Numbered from the stretch's first letter, positions 26,370 to 37,298 are shown. The stretch: DNA of 64,000 bases from Flavobacterium amnicola (GCF_004122165.1 NZ_SBKO01000001.1:1178001-1242000); one strand, 5' to 3'. Numbers and translations: made by a program. Notes: a model not told the origin generated them from the letters alone.

Positions 26370-28778
26370 ATGAAGATATTAAAATTTGGAGGGAAGTCCC
26401 TTGGGAACGGAAAAGGAATTGATCAAGTAATTTCAATTATTGCAAAAAAGTATTTTGATGGTGAAACAATTTCAGTGGTCGTTTCGGCTAGAGGAAATGC
26501 TACTGATGAACTTTTGGAACTTTTGGAAGCAGCTAAAAAAGGTTCGGATTATGAATCAAATTTGAATCTTTTTAAAACGTATCAAACGAATAATTTTTGT
26601 CCAAGTTTGTTCAAAACAGAATTCTTGAGCTTGGAAAAATTGCTTGAAGGGGTTAGCTTATTAGGTGATTATAGTGAAAAAATTAAAGATCAGGTGGTGG
26701 CTTTTGGTGAAATTCTTTCCGCGAAATATGTGACTTCGGTTTTGAACGAAAAAGGATTGAAAGCCCGATTTGTTGACGCTAGAGAATTGATTAAAACCGA
26801 TGCTACTTTCGGAAACGCACAACCTATCGATTCAGTAACCCAAAAAAACATCCAAAAATCTTTTGAAAATAACGAAGGAATTTCGGTGGTAACTGGATTT
26901 ATTGCTTCGACTTTACAAGGTGAAACCACAACTTTAGGTCGTAACGGAAGTAATTACACAGCGTCTTTATTGGCGAATTATCTAGATGCAGAAGAGTTTC
27001 AGAATTTTACCCATGTCGACGGAATTTATACGGCAAATCCAGATTTGGTCTCGGATGCTAAAAAAATTGAGCGATTGTCCTTTAATGAGGCAAATGAGTT
27101 GGCCAATTTTGGAGCCAATATTCTCCATGCCAAAACGATCATTCCATTAGTGGAAAAAAATATTCCGTTGCGCATTTTAAATGTATTCAATCCGGACAAT
27201 GAAGGAACTCTAATAACTGCAGAGCAAACCAATGAAGGTATCAAATCGTTGTCAATTTTAGATAATGTTTCTTTAATTAATCTGGAAGGAAGAGGATTGC
27301 TAGGTAAAACTGGAGTCGATGCTCGAATTTTTAAGGTTATGGCTGATAATGCTATCAGTGTGAGTATTATTTCGCAAGGTTCCTCTGAAAGAGGTATCGG
27401 AATTGTAGTGAATACCGAGAGAGCTTCGGATGCCTTAATCGGATTAGAAAAGGAATTTGAAACCGATTTTTATACCCGTGATGTGAACAAAATTACGGTC
27501 GACGATGATATTTCGGTGATTTCTATCATTGGTCAGGATTTGAGTACGTTCCATAAACCGTATACCGCTTTAATCCGAAATAAGATTGTTCCTATTTTGT
27601 TTAACAATACAAGTACGGGAAGAAATATCAGTTTGGTGATTAAAAAGCCGGATTTAAAAAGAGCACTGAATGTGATTCATGGTGAAATCTTCGGAGTGTC
27701 TAAAAAAATCAACATTGCCATTTTTGGTCACGGGTTGGTGGGCGGAACATTAATCGACCAGATTTTGTCTTCGGCCAAAACAATCGAAGAGAAAAAAGGA
27801 ATCAAATTGAATGTTTTTGCTATTGCAAATTCTACGAAAATCCTTCTGAATAAAAAAGGCGTTACTAATAACTGGAAATCAGAAATCACAACAAATGGAA
27901 TTCCTTATACAATTCAGGATATTATTCAATTTGCCAATGAGAATCATTTAGAGAATTTAATCGCAGTAGATAATACGGCAAGCAAAGATTTTGTGACGAA
28001 TTATGTAGAATTGATTGAGAATAGTTTTGATGTGGTTTCTTCCAATAAGGTTGCCAATACTTTGAGTTATGAATTTTATAAAAAACTTCGAAATGCCTTA
28101 GAAAAAAATCAGAAGAATTATTTATATGAAACCAATGTGGGGGCAGGTTTACCTCTTATTGATACCATAAAGTTGTTGCATTTGTCGGGTGAAAATATTA
28201 CCAAAATCAAAGGGGTTTTTTCGGGTTCATTGAGTTTTATATTCAATCACTTTTCGGTAGAAGAAAAGCCATTCAGTGAAGTGTTGCAAGGTGCTATTTC
28301 AAATGGTTTTACAGAACCGGATCCACGCGAGGATTTATGTGGAAATGATGTGGCTCGAAAATTATTGATTTTGGCCAGAGAATTGGATCTGCAAAATGAA
28401 TTCGATGAAATTCAGATCCAGAATTTAATTCCTGAGAAATTACAACAAATTTCAACGGAGGCTTTTTTATCCAATCTAGAAGCATTAGACGAATATTATG
28501 AAACGGTAAAATTATCTCAAAAACAAGGAAATGTATTGCGCTATGTGGGTGAGCTTTCGGGTGATTTACAACAGGACAAAGGAAATCTGGAAGTGAAATT
28601 GGTTTCGGTACCCGAGAGTTCTGCGCTCGGGCAATTGAAAGGTTCCGATTCTATTTTTGAAATTTATACCGAATCCTACGGAGAACGCCCTATTGTGATT
28701 CAAGGTGCCGGTGCCGGTGCATCGGTAACAGCACGAGGTGTCTTCGGAGATATTTTAAGAATAGTAGATAAAAATTAG
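26370..28778 (+). CDS. thrA: Bifunctional aspartokinase / homoserine dehydrogenase
   Basis: 802 residues. N-terminal aspartate kinase (KFGGKSLGNGKGI at the start; VVVSARGNATDELLELL; TLGRNGSNYTASLLA near 191), regulatory ACT repeats (about 300-440), and C-terminal homoserine dehydrogenase (IFGHGLVGGTLIDQ near 450; DNTASKDFV; TNVGAGLPLIDT). Supplies aspartyl phosphate and homoserine for the Met/Thr branch. The context (metX upstream, Met leader) points to methionine control, as for E. coli MetL. Confidence 0.95.
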   Translation: MKILKFGGKSLGNGKGIDQVISIIAKKYFDGETISVVVSARGNATDELLELLEAAKKGSDYESNLNLFKTYQTNNFCPSLFKTEFLSLEKLLEGVSLLGDYSEKIKDQVVAFGEILSAKYVTSVLNEKGLKARFVDARELIKTDATFGNAQPIDSVTQKNIQKSFENNEGISVVTGFIASTLQGETTTLGRNGSNYTASLLANYLDAEEFQNFTHVDGIYTANPDLVSDAKKIERLSFNEANELANFGANILHAKTIIPLVEKNIPLRILNVFNPDNEGTLITAEQTNEGIKSLSILDNVSLINLEGRGLLGKTGVDARIFKVMADNAISVSIISQGSSERGIGIVVNTERASDALIGLEKEFETDFYTRDVNKITVDDDISVISIIGQDLSTFHKPYTALIRNKIVPILFNNTSTGRNISLVIKKPDLKRALNVIHGEIFGVSKKINIAIFGHGLVGGTLIDQILSSAKTIEEKKGIKLNVFAIANSTKILLNKKGVTNNWKSEITTNGIPYTIQDIIQFANENHLENLIAVDNTASKDFVTNYVELIENSFDVVSSNKVANTLSYEFYKKLRNALEKNQKNYLYETNVGAGLPLIDTIKLLHLSGENITKIKGVFSGSLSFIFNHFSVEEKPFSEVLQGAISNGFTEPDPREDLCGNDVARKLLILARELDLQNEFDEIQIQNLIPEKLQQISTEAFLSNLEALDEYYETVKLSQKQGNVLRYVGELSGDLQQDKGNLEVKLVSVPESSALGQLKGSDSIFEIYTESYGERPIVIQGAGAGASVTARGVFGDILRIVDKN

Positions 28779-28879
28779 ATTTATAAACCAGTAAAAGTAT
28801 ATTTTGTAGAAAAATAAATTATTATTTTGTAAATTTAAAGTAGATTTCAGATAAATTTTCAATTTCAAAAAATTAGTGA

Positions 28880-28887
28880 TACATTTG
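28880..28887 (+). promoter_or_regulatory. -7 element of the metH operon
   Basis: TACATTTG, about 22 bases before the SAM-I riboswitch. A partial box AGAAAAATAA occurs at 28808 but at a different distance from the promoter. Confidence 0.65.
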
Positions 28888-28908
28888 CCCTGTTCATAAT
28901 TTTAGTGT

Positions 28909-29030
28909 CGTTATCACGAAAGGTGGAGGGAATAGACCCTATGAAACCTTAGCAACCCTACACTTGTAGAAGGTGCTACATTCTAACCTTGTCAATTGGA
29001 TTATTTCGATATAAACAGGCAAAGATAACT
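28909..29030 (+). promoter_or_regulatory. SAM-I (S-box) riboswitch of metH-metH-metF
   Basis: Contains the S-box core: TTATCACGAAAGGTGGAGGGA, then ATGAAACCTTAGCAACC, the P3/P4 arms (TACACTTGTAGAAGGTGCTA, ATTCTAACC), and closing P1 arm GATAAC (29024-29029) pairing with GTTATC (28910-28915). A second GATAACG at 29054-29060 can pair even better with CGTTATC (28909-28915), so it may be the alternative arm of the switch. No T-run terminator follows, which suggests translational control. Confidence 0.95.
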
Positions 29031-29114
29031 AGAGTAATTCTCTCTCTCTTTTAGATAACGTATGAAATTTTGTGGCCCAAAAAAAGGCATGTGTTGCCTA
29101 TTATGTTATTATAT

Positions 29115-30104
29115 ATGTCAAAAATTCAAGAAGAAATCAAAAAGCGTATTCTCGTGCTCGATGGAGCAATGGGAACCATGTTGCAACGTAATAAATTTGA
29201 AGAAGAAGACTTTCAAAGCGATCGTTTCAAAGACTTTCCGCATCCGTTAAAAGGAAACAATGACTTACTTACTTTAACCCAACCAGAAGCAGTAAAGGAG
29301 GTACACCGCTTGTATTTTCAAGCGGGTGCCGACATTGTTGAAACCAACACGTTTTCTGGAACGACTATTGGTATGGCCGATTACCACATGGAAGATTTGG
29401 TTTATGAGCTCAATTTCCAATCCGCTAAAATTGCTAGAGAAGTAGCCGACGAATTTACCGATAAGCCTCGTTTTGTTGCAGGTTCCATAGGACCTACCAA
29501 TAGAACGGCATCCATGTCGCCCGATGTCAATGATCCAGGTTTTCGTGCGGTCACTTTTGATGATTTGAAAGTGGCCTATCGCGAACAAGTAGAAGCCTTA
29601 ATCGATGGTGGTTGTGACTTACTTTTGGTGGAGACAATTTTTGACACCTTGAATGCCAAAGCAGCACTTTTTGCGATTGAAGAAGTAAAAGAAGAACGCC
29701 ATCTGGATATTCCAGTCATGGTTTCCGGTACCATCACCGATGCTTCGGGACGAACGCTTTCCGGACAAACCGTGGAAGCTTTTTTGATTTCGATTCAGCA
29801 TATTCCTTTGTTGAGTGTCGGGTTTAATTGCGCCCTAGGAGCCGATCAGTTGAAATCCTATTTAAAACGATTAGCACACAACACCCAATTAAATATTTCT
29901 GCGCATCCTAATGCTGGCTTGCCAAATGCTTTCGGGCAATACGATCAAACCCCTGAAGAAATGCAGGAATTAATTCGCGACTATCTTAAAGATGATTTAA
30001 TTAACATTATCGGAGGTTGCTGCGGAACTACTCCAGAACATATTAAATTAATTGCAGAAGTAGCTGCAGAATTTAAACCACGTCAATCAGAAGTTTTGAT
30101 TTAA
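29115..30104 (+). CDS. metH: Methionine synthase, homocysteine-binding subunit (split MetH, N part)
   Basis: 329 residues from ATG 29115 ([20 protein letters not shown]); upstream in-frame TTG starts are poor. This is the zinc homocysteine S-methyltransferase domain: [21 protein letters not shown], and the Zn ligands GFNCALGAD near 234 and [11 protein letters not shown] near 300. In E. coli it is the first quarter of a 1227-residue protein; here it is a separate gene 25 bases before the rest. Works with the B12 subunit to methylate homocysteine. Confidence 0.93.
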   Translation: MSKIQEEIKKRILVLDGAMGTMLQRNKFEEEDFQSDRFKDFPHPLKGNNDLLTLTQPEAVKEVHRLYFQAGADIVETNTFSGTTIGMADYHMEDLVYELNFQSAKIAREVADEFTDKPRFVAGSIGPTNRTASMSPDVNDPGFRAVTFDDLKVAYREQVEALIDGGCDLLLVETIFDTLNAKAALFAIEEVKEERHLDIPVMVSGTITDASGRTLSGQTVEAFLISIQHIPLLSVGFNCALGADQLKSYLKRLAHNTQLNISAHPNAGLPNAFGQYDQTPEEMQELIRDYLKDDLINIIGGCCGTTPEHIKLIAEVAAEFKPRQSEVLI

Positions 30105-30129
30105 AATACACGTGGCCAAAAACATAAAA

Positions 30130-32805
30130 ATGTCAAGAACAAATAAAATAAAGTTACAACTCTCCGGTTTAGAGCCGCTTTTCGTTAACGAAGAATCTAT
30201 TTTCGTAAACGTTGGTGAACGCACTAATGTAACGGGATCGCGTAAATTTCTTCGATTAATCAAGGAAGAGAAATATAATGAAGCGCTTTCAATAGCACGA
30301 GAGCAAGTAGAAGGAGGTGCCCAAATTATCGATGTGAATATGGATGAGGGAATGTTGGATGGCGTGTATGCTATGACAAAATTCTTAAATCTAATTGCCG
30401 CCGAACCAGACATCGCACGAGTTCCGGTGATGATCGATAGCTCCAAATGGGAAATTATTGAAGCGGGACTGAAAGTTATTCAAGGAAAAGGGGTCGTAAA
30501 TTCGATTTCGTTAAAAGAAGGTGAAGCCACTTTTATTCATCATGCCAAATTAATCAAACGTTATGGTGCTGCCGTAATTGTAATGGCTTTTGATGAAAAT
30601 GGTCAGGCGGATACCTATGAACGTCGTATTGAAATTTGCAAACGTTCCTATGATATTTTGGTGAATGAAGTAGGGTTTCCTGCCGAAGATATCATTTTTG
30701 ATCCAAATATTTTCCCTGTTGCTACGGGAATGGATGAACATAAATTAAATGCACTTGACTTTTTTAAAGCTACTGAATGGATTCGTGAAAACTTACCTTA
30801 CGCCAATATTTCAGGTGGAGTAAGCAACGTGTCGTTTTCGTTCCGTGGAAATGATAAAGTGCGCGAAGCGATGCATTCGGCATTTTTATACCATGCCATC
30901 CAACACGGAATGACGATGGGAATCGTAAATCCTGAAATGTTAGAGATTTACGATGAAATCGACCCTGTTTTGTTGGAACATGTGGAAGATGTTTTGTTAA
31001 ACCGTCGTGACGATGCTACAGAGCGTTTATTAGACTTAGCCGAAAGTTTTAAAGGCGATGTCAAACTAAATGAGAAAGTAATTGCGGAGTGGCGAAATGG
31101 TTCGGTACAGGAACGTTTAACGCATTCTTTGGTAAAAGGAATTGATGAATTTATCGAAATTGACATTGAAGAAGCCCGTCAATTGGCTTCCAAACCCATC
31201 GAAGTCATCGAAATCAATTTGATGGCAGGAATGAATGTGGTTGGTGATTTGTTCGGAAGCGGAAAAATGTTCTTACCTCAAGTAGTAAAATCGGCGCGTG
31301 TGATGAAAAAAGCCGTGGCCTATTTGTTGCCCTATATCGAAGCACAAAAAGACGGAAAATCTTCTAGCGCGGGTAAAGTCTTAATGGCAACGGTAAAAGG
31401 AGACGTACACGATATTGGTAAAAATATTGTATCGGTGGTCTTGGCTTGTAATAATTTCGAAATCATTGATTTGGGAGTAATGGTGCCACCCGAAAAAATT
31501 ATTGAAACGGCTGTAAAAGAAAATGTAGATATTATTGGTTTGAGTGGTTTGATTACGCCATCGCTTGATGAAATGGTGTATTTGGCCAAAGAAATGGACA
31601 AACTGAATATTAAAATACCCGTAATGATTGGTGGGGCTACGACTTCACGTGCGCATACTGCTGTGAAAATTGCTCCCGAATACCAATCAACGGTTGTGCA
31701 TGTGAATGATGCATCGCGAGCGGTTACCGTGGCTTCCAATTTATTGCAAAGTGAAACTAAAGTTGCTTTTTCTGCTTCGCTTCGAGAGGAATACGACACC
31801 TTGCGTGAAGGTTATTTGAACCGAAGCCGAGAAAAGAATTTTCTTTCCATTGCACAAGCGCGACAAAATAAATTTCAAATCGATTGGAAGAATTACGAAC
31901 CGGTGAAACCGAATTTCATCGGAACCAAAACTATCGAAGTAGATTTATCCGAATTGGTCGATTTTATTGACTGGACACCGTTTTTTCAATCCTGGGAATT
32001 GTATGGGAAATATCCGGCCATTTTAACCGATGAGGTGGTAGGCGAACAAGCCACAGCCTTGTTTGAAGATGCACAAAAGATGCTTTCGCAAATCATTTCT
32101 GAAAAATGGTTCACTGCTAAAGGTATTCTGGGGATTTACCCGGCCAATCAAGTGAATGATGATGATGTTTTGATCAGTGATGAAAACGGAAAGGAATTGG
32201 TTACGTTTTTAACCTTACGCCAGCAATCGCAAAAAACGGCAGGGGCACCAAATATTGCGCTATCCGATTTTATAGCGCCAATAGAAGAAATTCAGGATTA
32301 TATGGGTTGTTTTTGTGTCACTACCGGTTTCGGAGTGGATGAAAAAGCTACCGAATTCGAACAACAATTGGATGATTATAATTCAATTTTAGTCAAAGCT
32401 TTGGGTGATCGTCTGGCAGAAGCATTCGCTGAATTTTTACACTTAAAAGTTCGTAAAGAAATTTGGGGTTATGCTTCCGATGAAAATCTAAGCAACGAAG
32501 AATTGATTAAAGAAAATTATAATGGCATACGTCCTGCGCCAGGTTATCCGGCTTGTCCTGATCACTTAGAAAAACCAACCATTTGGGAATTATTAAAAGT
32601 AGAAGAAAAAATAGGAGTGAAACTAACCGAAAGTATGGCGATGTGGCCGGCATCATCGGTTTCAGGGTACTATTTTGCCAATCCGCAAAGTAAGTATTTC
32701 GGACTAGGGAAAATCAAAGAAGATCAAGTAGAAAATTACGCCAAAAGAAGAAATATAAGTATAGCAGAAGCCACAAAATGGCTTGCTCCAAATATCGCAG
32801 ATTAA
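30130..32805 (+). CDS. metH: Methionine synthase, pterin/B12/activation subunit (split MetH, C part)
   Basis: 891 residues from ATG 30130; an in-frame GTG at 30112 adds six residues and may be used. Domains: pterin-binding (about 20-290, [14 protein letters not shown]), B12 cap and Rossmann domain (about 320-560, with the cobalt-ligating [10 protein letters not shown] near 424 and GLSGLITPS), and the SAM-binding reactivation domain (about 570-890, [12 protein letters not shown]). Uses methyltetrahydrofolate from MetF. The split falls in the natural linker between homocysteine and folate modules and is regular in Flavobacteriia, so not a sequencing frameshift. Confidence 0.95.
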   Translation: MSRTNKIKLQLSGLEPLFVNEESIFVNVGERTNVTGSRKFLRLIKEEKYNEALSIAREQVEGGAQIIDVNMDEGMLDGVYAMTKFLNLIAAEPDIARVPVMIDSSKWEIIEAGLKVIQGKGVVNSISLKEGEATFIHHAKLIKRYGAAVIVMAFDENGQADTYERRIEICKRSYDILVNEVGFPAEDIIFDPNIFPVATGMDEHKLNALDFFKATEWIRENLPYANISGGVSNVSFSFRGNDKVREAMHSAFLYHAIQHGMTMGIVNPEMLEIYDEIDPVLLEHVEDVLLNRRDDATERLLDLAESFKGDVKLNEKVIAEWRNGSVQERLTHSLVKGIDEFIEIDIEEARQLASKPIEVIEINLMAGMNVVGDLFGSGKMFLPQVVKSARVMKKAVAYLLPYIEAQKDGKSSSAGKVLMATVKGDVHDIGKNIVSVVLACNNFEIIDLGVMVPPEKIIETAVKENVDIIGLSGLITPSLDEMVYLAKEMDKLNIKIPVMIGGATTSRAHTAVKIAPEYQSTVVHVNDASRAVTVASNLLQSETKVAFSASLREEYDTLREGYLNRSREKNFLSIAQARQNKFQIDWKNYEPVKPNFIGTKTIEVDLSELVDFIDWTPFFQSWELYGKYPAILTDEVVGEQATALFEDAQKMLSQIISEKWFTAKGILGIYPANQVNDDDVLISDENGKELVTFLTLRQQSQKTAGAPNIALSDFIAPIEEIQDYMGCFCVTTGFGVDEKATEFEQQLDDYNSILVKALGDRLAEAFAEFLHLKVRKEIWGYASDENLSNEELIKENYNGIRPAPGYPACPDHLEKPTIWELLKVEEKIGVKLTESMAMWPASSVSGYYFANPQSKYFGLGKIKEDQVENYAKRRNISIAEATKWLAPNIAD

Positions 32806-32806
32806 A

Positions 32807-33763
32807 ATGAAAGTAACGCAACATATCGAAAACGCCAACGGGAAGCCTTTGTTTTCCTTCGAAATTTTACCGCCTTTAAAAGGACAAAATATCCAATCGA
32901 TTTATGACGGAATTGATCCATTAATGGAATTCAAGCCCCCATTTATTGATGTTACGTACCACCGTGAAGAATACGAATTCAAAGAATTGGAAAACGGATT
33001 GTTGCAAAAGAAAATTGTAAAAAAACGCCCAGGAACGGTGGGGATTTGTGCCGGAATTCAAAATAAGTACGATGTAGATGCCATACCACATATTTTATGC
33101 GGGGGGTTTACCAAAGAAGATACCGAGAATTTATTAATCGATTTGGATTTCTTAGGCATTGACAATGTGGTAGCACTTCGTGGCGATGCGGTGAAAAGCG
33201 AAATTTATTTCAAACCGGATAAAGACGGACATGCCTATGCTTCCGAATTGGTTTCTCAAATCAGTAATTTAAATAACGGAATTTACCTTGATGCCGATTT
33301 GCAAAATACCAATCAAACCAATTTTTGCATTGGGGTAGCGGGTTATCCTGAAAAACACATGGAAGCGCCAAGTGTAGATAGCGACATTCATTTCTTAAAG
33401 CAAAAAATTAAAAATGGCGCCGAGTACATCATCACGCAAATGTTTTTTGACAACCAACGTTTCTTTGATTATGTGGCCAAATGCCGTGCAGCGGGAATTA
33501 CGGTGCCCATTATTCCAGGTCTAAAACCGATTGCCACCAAAAAACAATTGAACTTGATTCCGCACCGATTCAAAGTCGATTTACCAGACGATTTGATCAT
33601 GGCTGTAGTCAAAGCCAAAGACAACGAAGCCGTCAAACAAATTGGAATCGAGTGGTGTATTGCACAAAGTAAAGAATTGGTAAAAGCCGGCATTCCGGTA
33701 TTGCATTACTACTCGATGGGCAAAGCCGAAAATATTAAAGCGATTGCGAAGGAGGTGTTTTAG
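32807..33763 (+). CDS. metF: Methylenetetrahydrofolate reductase
   Basis: 318 residues from ATG 32807, one base after the metH stop (MKVTQHIENANGKPLFSFEI). FAD TIM-barrel enzyme producing methyl-THF for MetH. Visible signatures: FSFEILPPLKG with the catalytic Glu, IDVTYHREE, NVVALRGD near 123, IGVAGYPEKH, and ITQMFFDNQRFFDY. End of the SAM-I-controlled operon. Confidence 0.95.
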   Translation: MKVTQHIENANGKPLFSFEILPPLKGQNIQSIYDGIDPLMEFKPPFIDVTYHREEYEFKELENGLLQKKIVKKRPGTVGICAGIQNKYDVDAIPHILCGGFTKEDTENLLIDLDFLGIDNVVALRGDAVKSEIYFKPDKDGHAYASELVSQISNLNNGIYLDADLQNTNQTNFCIGVAGYPEKHMEAPSVDSDIHFLKQKIKNGAEYIITQMFFDNQRFFDYVAKCRAAGITVPIIPGLKPIATKKQLNLIPHRFKVDLPDDLIMAVVKAKDNEAVKQIGIEWCIAQSKELVKAGIPVLHYYSMGKAENIKAIAKEVF

Positions 33764-33856
33764 GATTGAAGATTTGTAATTTGTTAAGAGTTAATCAAAA
33801 GATAAAATAATTAAAAGCTGAGTAATCTTTTAAAGCTGTTGTCAAATGCTTTACAT

Positions 33857-34243
33857 CTACACTTTAATTGTTGTAGCTCCAGTTATTAGATCGTGGATTG
33901 CTCTTTTTCTTGGATTTTTAAATATAGTTACATAGGAAATCCAACCGAAAAATAATTTAGAGATAAATCGGATCACAGATCTTAGTATATTTAGTTTTTT
34001 GGAATCATTAGAGCTTCTTCTAATTCTTATATTCATTATATGATTACCTATTGTTGTTCCAAAAGTTATGCAAATAGGTTCGTAAATTACAAGAGAAGAA
34101 AACAATAAAGTTCTAATCCAAGTTGGAACATTTTCAAAGTTGCTTAATAGTTCAGCAATTATGAAAGCTAAAGTAATAAGAATTAAGGTGTCAATAGTAG
34201 ATGACTTTGTTCTATCAAGAAGAGTTGCAGTCTGTTTACTCAT
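33857..34243 (-). CDS. RDD family membrane protein
   Basis: 128 residues with three hydrophobic segments (about 18-36, 43-62, 92-108). DRTKSSTIDTLI at the start and the RKRAIHDLITGATTIKV ending match the RDD pattern (conserved Arg/Asp; HDxxxGT at the C-terminus). Function unknown in most members; some relate to ion or compatible-solute transport. It is very AT-rich and stands alone. Confidence 0.75.
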   Translation of the reverse strand: MSKQTATLLDRTKSSTIDTLILITLAFIIAELLSNFENVPTWIRTLLFSSLVIYEPICITFGTTIGNHIMNIRIRRSSNDSKKLNILRSVIRFISKLFFGWISYVTIFKNPRKRAIHDLITGATTIKV

Positions 34244-34297
34244 TTAATTCTTAAGTTATATTCTTTTCGTGTTCGTAACTCTCTGATATATAAATTT

Positions 34298-35191
34298 CTA
34301 CTTCGTCTTCTCTCTAAAAACACTTTCCAAATTTTTACTTTTCAAGGAAAGTTGTAACGTTTTCATTCCATTGGTTTGGGCAAAATCAAACACGACAGAA
34401 CGCATATCTTGGTCAGTTTCAAAAACCAATTCCCAAGTGTCACCGTTTGACGTATATGATTTTAGGTTTGGTAATTGAGAAAGTAAATCGGCGTCTAGGG
34501 ATTTGTCAAATTCAACTTCCAGGATTTGTTCGGTAATTTCTTGAACTAAGTTTTCAATTTGGTTGTCGGCTACAATTTTTCCTTTGTTGATGATAATTAC
34601 ACGATCACAAATCGCTTCTACTTCTTGCATAATATGTGTCGATAAAAAAACAGTCTTGTCTTTGCCAATGTTTTTAATCAAATCACGAATTTCCACTAAC
34701 TGATTCGGGTCTAAACCAGTGGTTGGTTCGTCTAAAATCAACACATCCGGATTGTGTAATAAAGCAGTGGCCAATCCCACACGTTGGCGGTACCCTTTCG
34801 ATAATTGTCCAATTTTTTTATGGCTTTCGGGAGTTAATCCGGTTAAAGTAATCACTTCTTCAATTCTGGATTGGGCAACTTTATACACATCTGCATTAAA
34901 AGTTAAATATTCACGCACATACAAATCCAAGTACAACGGATTGTGTTCGGGTAAATACCCCACCGATTTTTGTACATTCAAAGTATTGGTGGTAACATCA
35001 AATTCGTTGACACGAGCAGTTCCCTCATCAGCATTGATATAGGTGGTTAAAATTTTCATCAAAGTTGATTTTCCAGCGCCATTCGGACCTAGAAAACCTA
35101 CGATTTCACCTTTATTGACTTTAAAAGAAACCGTATCCAACGCTTTTTGAGCACCGTAACTTTTAGATATATTGCTAACTTCAATTGACAT
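34298..35191 (-). CDS. gldA: Gliding motility ABC transporter ATP-binding subunit GldA
   Basis: 297 residues. Walker A GPNGAGKSTLMK near residue 35, signature LSKGYRQRVGLATALLHNP near 134, Walker B VLILDEPTTGLDP near 154, H-loop LSTHIMQEVEAICDR. The C-terminal extension ending LESVFREKTK is characteristic of GldA, which with GldF and GldG (not in this window) is linked to gliding motility in Flavobacterium. GldA relatives also act in general ABC export, so symbol assignment rests on overall resemblance. Confidence 0.88.
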   Translation of the reverse strand: MSIEVSNISKSYGAQKALDTVSFKVNKGEIVGFLGPNGAGKSTLMKILTTYINADEGTARVNEFDVTTNTLNVQKSVGYLPEHNPLYLDLYVREYLTFNADVYKVAQSRIEEVITLTGLTPESHKKIGQLSKGYRQRVGLATALLHNPDVLILDEPTTGLDPNQLVEIRDLIKNIGKDKTVFLSTHIMQEVEAICDRVIIINKGKIVADNQIENLVQEITEQILEVEFDKSLDADLLSQLPNLKSYTSNGDTWELVFETDQDMRSVVFDFAQTNGMKTLQLSLKSKNLESVFREKTK

Positions 35192-35308
35192 AATTCTCGA
35201 TTTGAAGCAAAAATAACAAATAACCCGAATCGTAAAGCTATAATTTTACGTTAAATAAATATTTTATTGTTTAAACATAATGTAAATTTGTTAAACAAAA
35301 TAAATAGT

Positions 35309-35989
35309 ATGGCAACGCAACGTAAAAAGAAAGAAACGACACAAGAAATTATTGTGTCTTGGTACACTGATTATTGTCTTTCACATGGTAAAAAGCCAAA
35401 TTCAGTCTATGAATTTAGCAAGCAAAACGGATTTGAAGAGGCGCATTTTTACAAGCATTTTGCATCTTTCGAAGAATTGGAATCCGATTATTTTTCAAAA
35501 ATGTTCTACTACACAGTAGACCTTATAAAAGAGAACAAAGAATATGCTCAGTACGACAGCACTCAAAAGCTAATCAGTTTTTATTTTACTTTTTTTGAAA
35601 TGGCTACGGCCAACAGAAGTTTTGTCAAGTTTTTATTGGAAGAAGGGAAGTTACCTGTTAAAAATATTACGAAGTTAAAAACGCTTCGTTTGGATTTTTT
35701 AATGTTTATAAAAACTATTTTGGAAGCGCCACTAAAGGTAGAAAATGAAAAAATTACTAATATTCAAAACAAATTGGTTCATGAAGGGGCTTGGCTTCAG
35801 TTTGCATCAATTATTAGTTTTTGGATGCGTGATACTTCTCCCTCTTTCGAGAAAACAGATATTTACATTGAAAAATCAGTAAAGGCTAGTTTTGATATGG
35901 TGTATAATGTGCCTATTGAAAGCATAGTGGATTTTGCAAAATTTATTTGGAAAGAAAAAATAGGTTCCGGATTTACCTACAAAAATTAA
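35309..35989 (+). CDS. TetR-family transcriptional regulator
   Basis: 226 residues from ATG 35309 (MATQRKKKETTQEIIVSW); an upstream ATG adds an unlikely Asn-rich piece. The N-terminal 60 residues form a divergent helix-turn-helix (SVYEFSKQNGFEEAHFYKHFASFEELESDYF), the rest an all-helical ligand/dimer domain. One base before the ABC1 kinase gene, so it probably belongs to the same transcript and may regulate it. Ligand unknown. Confidence 0.78.
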   Translation: MATQRKKKETTQEIIVSWYTDYCLSHGKKPNSVYEFSKQNGFEEAHFYKHFASFEELESDYFSKMFYYTVDLIKENKEYAQYDSTQKLISFYFTFFEMATANRSFVKFLLEEGKLPVKNITKLKTLRLDFLMFIKTILEAPLKVENEKITNIQNKLVHEGAWLQFASIISFWMRDTSPSFEKTDIYIEKSVKASFDMVYNVPIESIVDFAKFIWKEKIGSGFTYKN

Positions 35990-35990
35990 A

Positions 35991-37298
35991 ATGAAAAAAA
36001 TAGACAGTATTCCTACCAGTAAAATGGATCGTGTGGCGAAATTAGTAACCACGGGGGTCAAAGTAGGAGGTAATTACCTCAAATATTATGGCGAAAAAGT
36101 GGTGAATCCGGGTTTGACAAAGGACAAATTACACGAAGAAAACGCTACTGATATTTATGACGGACTAAAAGAATTGAAAGGGAGCGCCTTGAAAGTAGCG
36201 CAAATGTTAAGCATGGAAAAAAATCTTTTGCCGCAATCGTATGTGGAGAAGTTTTCGTTGTCGCAATTTTCCGTACCACCATTGTCGGCACCTTTAGTGC
36301 GCAAAACGTTTAAAAATTATTTTAACGAATATCCGGAAGATTTGTTTGATGAATTCTCCCCTAATTCTATCAATGCCGCCAGTATTGGTCAGGTGCACAA
36401 AGCGAAAAAAGGAGGGAAAAATTTAGCTGTTAAAATCCAATATCCAGGTATTCGAGAAAGCATTAGTTCGGATATTGCGATGGTGAAACCTATTGCGATT
36501 CGAATGTTTAATTTGCAAGGTACTTCCGATGAATATTTTCAAGAAGTGGAAAATAAATTAACCGAAGAAACCGATTACAAATTGGAACTGGCACAAAGCG
36601 AGAGTATTCGCATAGATTGTGAACCTATTGAAAAATTGCTTTTCCCAAAATACTATCCGCAGTGGTCTTCCGATAATATCATTACTATGGATTGGATGGA
36701 GGGTATTCATCTCTCAGAGTATTGTGCGACCGAAACCAATCAAAAGAAGCGGAATATAGTAGGGCAAACCCTGTGGAATTTTTATATGTTTCAAATCCAT
36801 CAATTGAAAAAGTTTCATGCCGATCCTCATCCAGGTAATTTCTTGGTAGATGCAGAAGACAATCTGATTGCGATTGATTTTGGCTGCATGAAAGAAATTC
36901 CAGAATCGTTTTATACGCCTTATTTTGAGATTTCTGCTCCAGAAACGTTACAGAATGTAAATCTTTTTAATGCCAAATTATACGAATTAGAAATCTTAAA
37001 AGAATCTGACACACCACAAGAAATTGCCTATTTTACCAATTTATTTCACGAGCTATTGTCGGTATTTACCAAGCCAATTCACCAAGCCAATTTTGATTTC
37101 TCTGACCAATCTTTTTCAAATGAAATAGCTCAATTAAGCGAAAAATTTTCCAACGACAAAACCTTGCGAAAAATGAACGGAAACAGAGGTTCCAAACATT
37201 TTATTTACGTAAATAGAACTTTTTTCGGATTGTATAGTTTACTCTTCGATTTGAAGGCAAAAATCAGCATCAACGACTTTCAAAAGTACTTAAAGTAA
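35991..37298 (+). CDS. ABC1/UbiB-family atypical kinase
   Basis: 435 residues. AarF/ADCK-type features: LKGSALKVAQMLSME near residue 64 in the KxGQ position, the Ala-rich INAASIGQVHKA loop near 124, the catalytic-lysine motif LAVKIQYPG, the catalytic loop HADPHPGNFLVD near 277 and metal-binding IAIDFGCMKE. Family members support isoprenoid-quinone metabolism or lipid homeostasis through ATP hydrolysis. It lies in an operon with a TetR regulator; its own target is unknown. Confidence 0.9.
   Translation: MKKIDSIPTSKMDRVAKLVTTGVKVGGNYLKYYGEKVVNPGLTKDKLHEENATDIYDGLKELKGSALKVAQMLSMEKNLLPQSYVEKFSLSQFSVPPLSAPLVRKTFKNYFNEYPEDLFDEFSPNSINAASIGQVHKAKKGGKNLAVKIQYPGIRESISSDIAMVKPIAIRMFNLQGTSDEYFQEVENKLTEETDYKLELAQSESIRIDCEPIEKLLFPKYYPQWSSDNIITMDWMEGIHLSEYCATETNQKKRNIVGQTLWNFYMFQIHQLKKFHADPHPGNFLVDAEDNLIAIDFGCMKEIPESFYTPYFEISAPETLQNVNLFNAKLYELEILKESDTPQEIAYFTNLFHELLSVFTKPIHQANFDFSDQSFSNEIAQLSEKFSNDKTLRKMNGNRGSKHFIYVNRTFFGLYSLLFDLKAKISINDFQKYLK

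Noticed and set aside
30104..30130. Frameshift or sequencing error splitting metH
   Set aside because: Both parts are complete at domain boundaries with a clean stop and a new start, and the same split is usual in Flavobacteriia.
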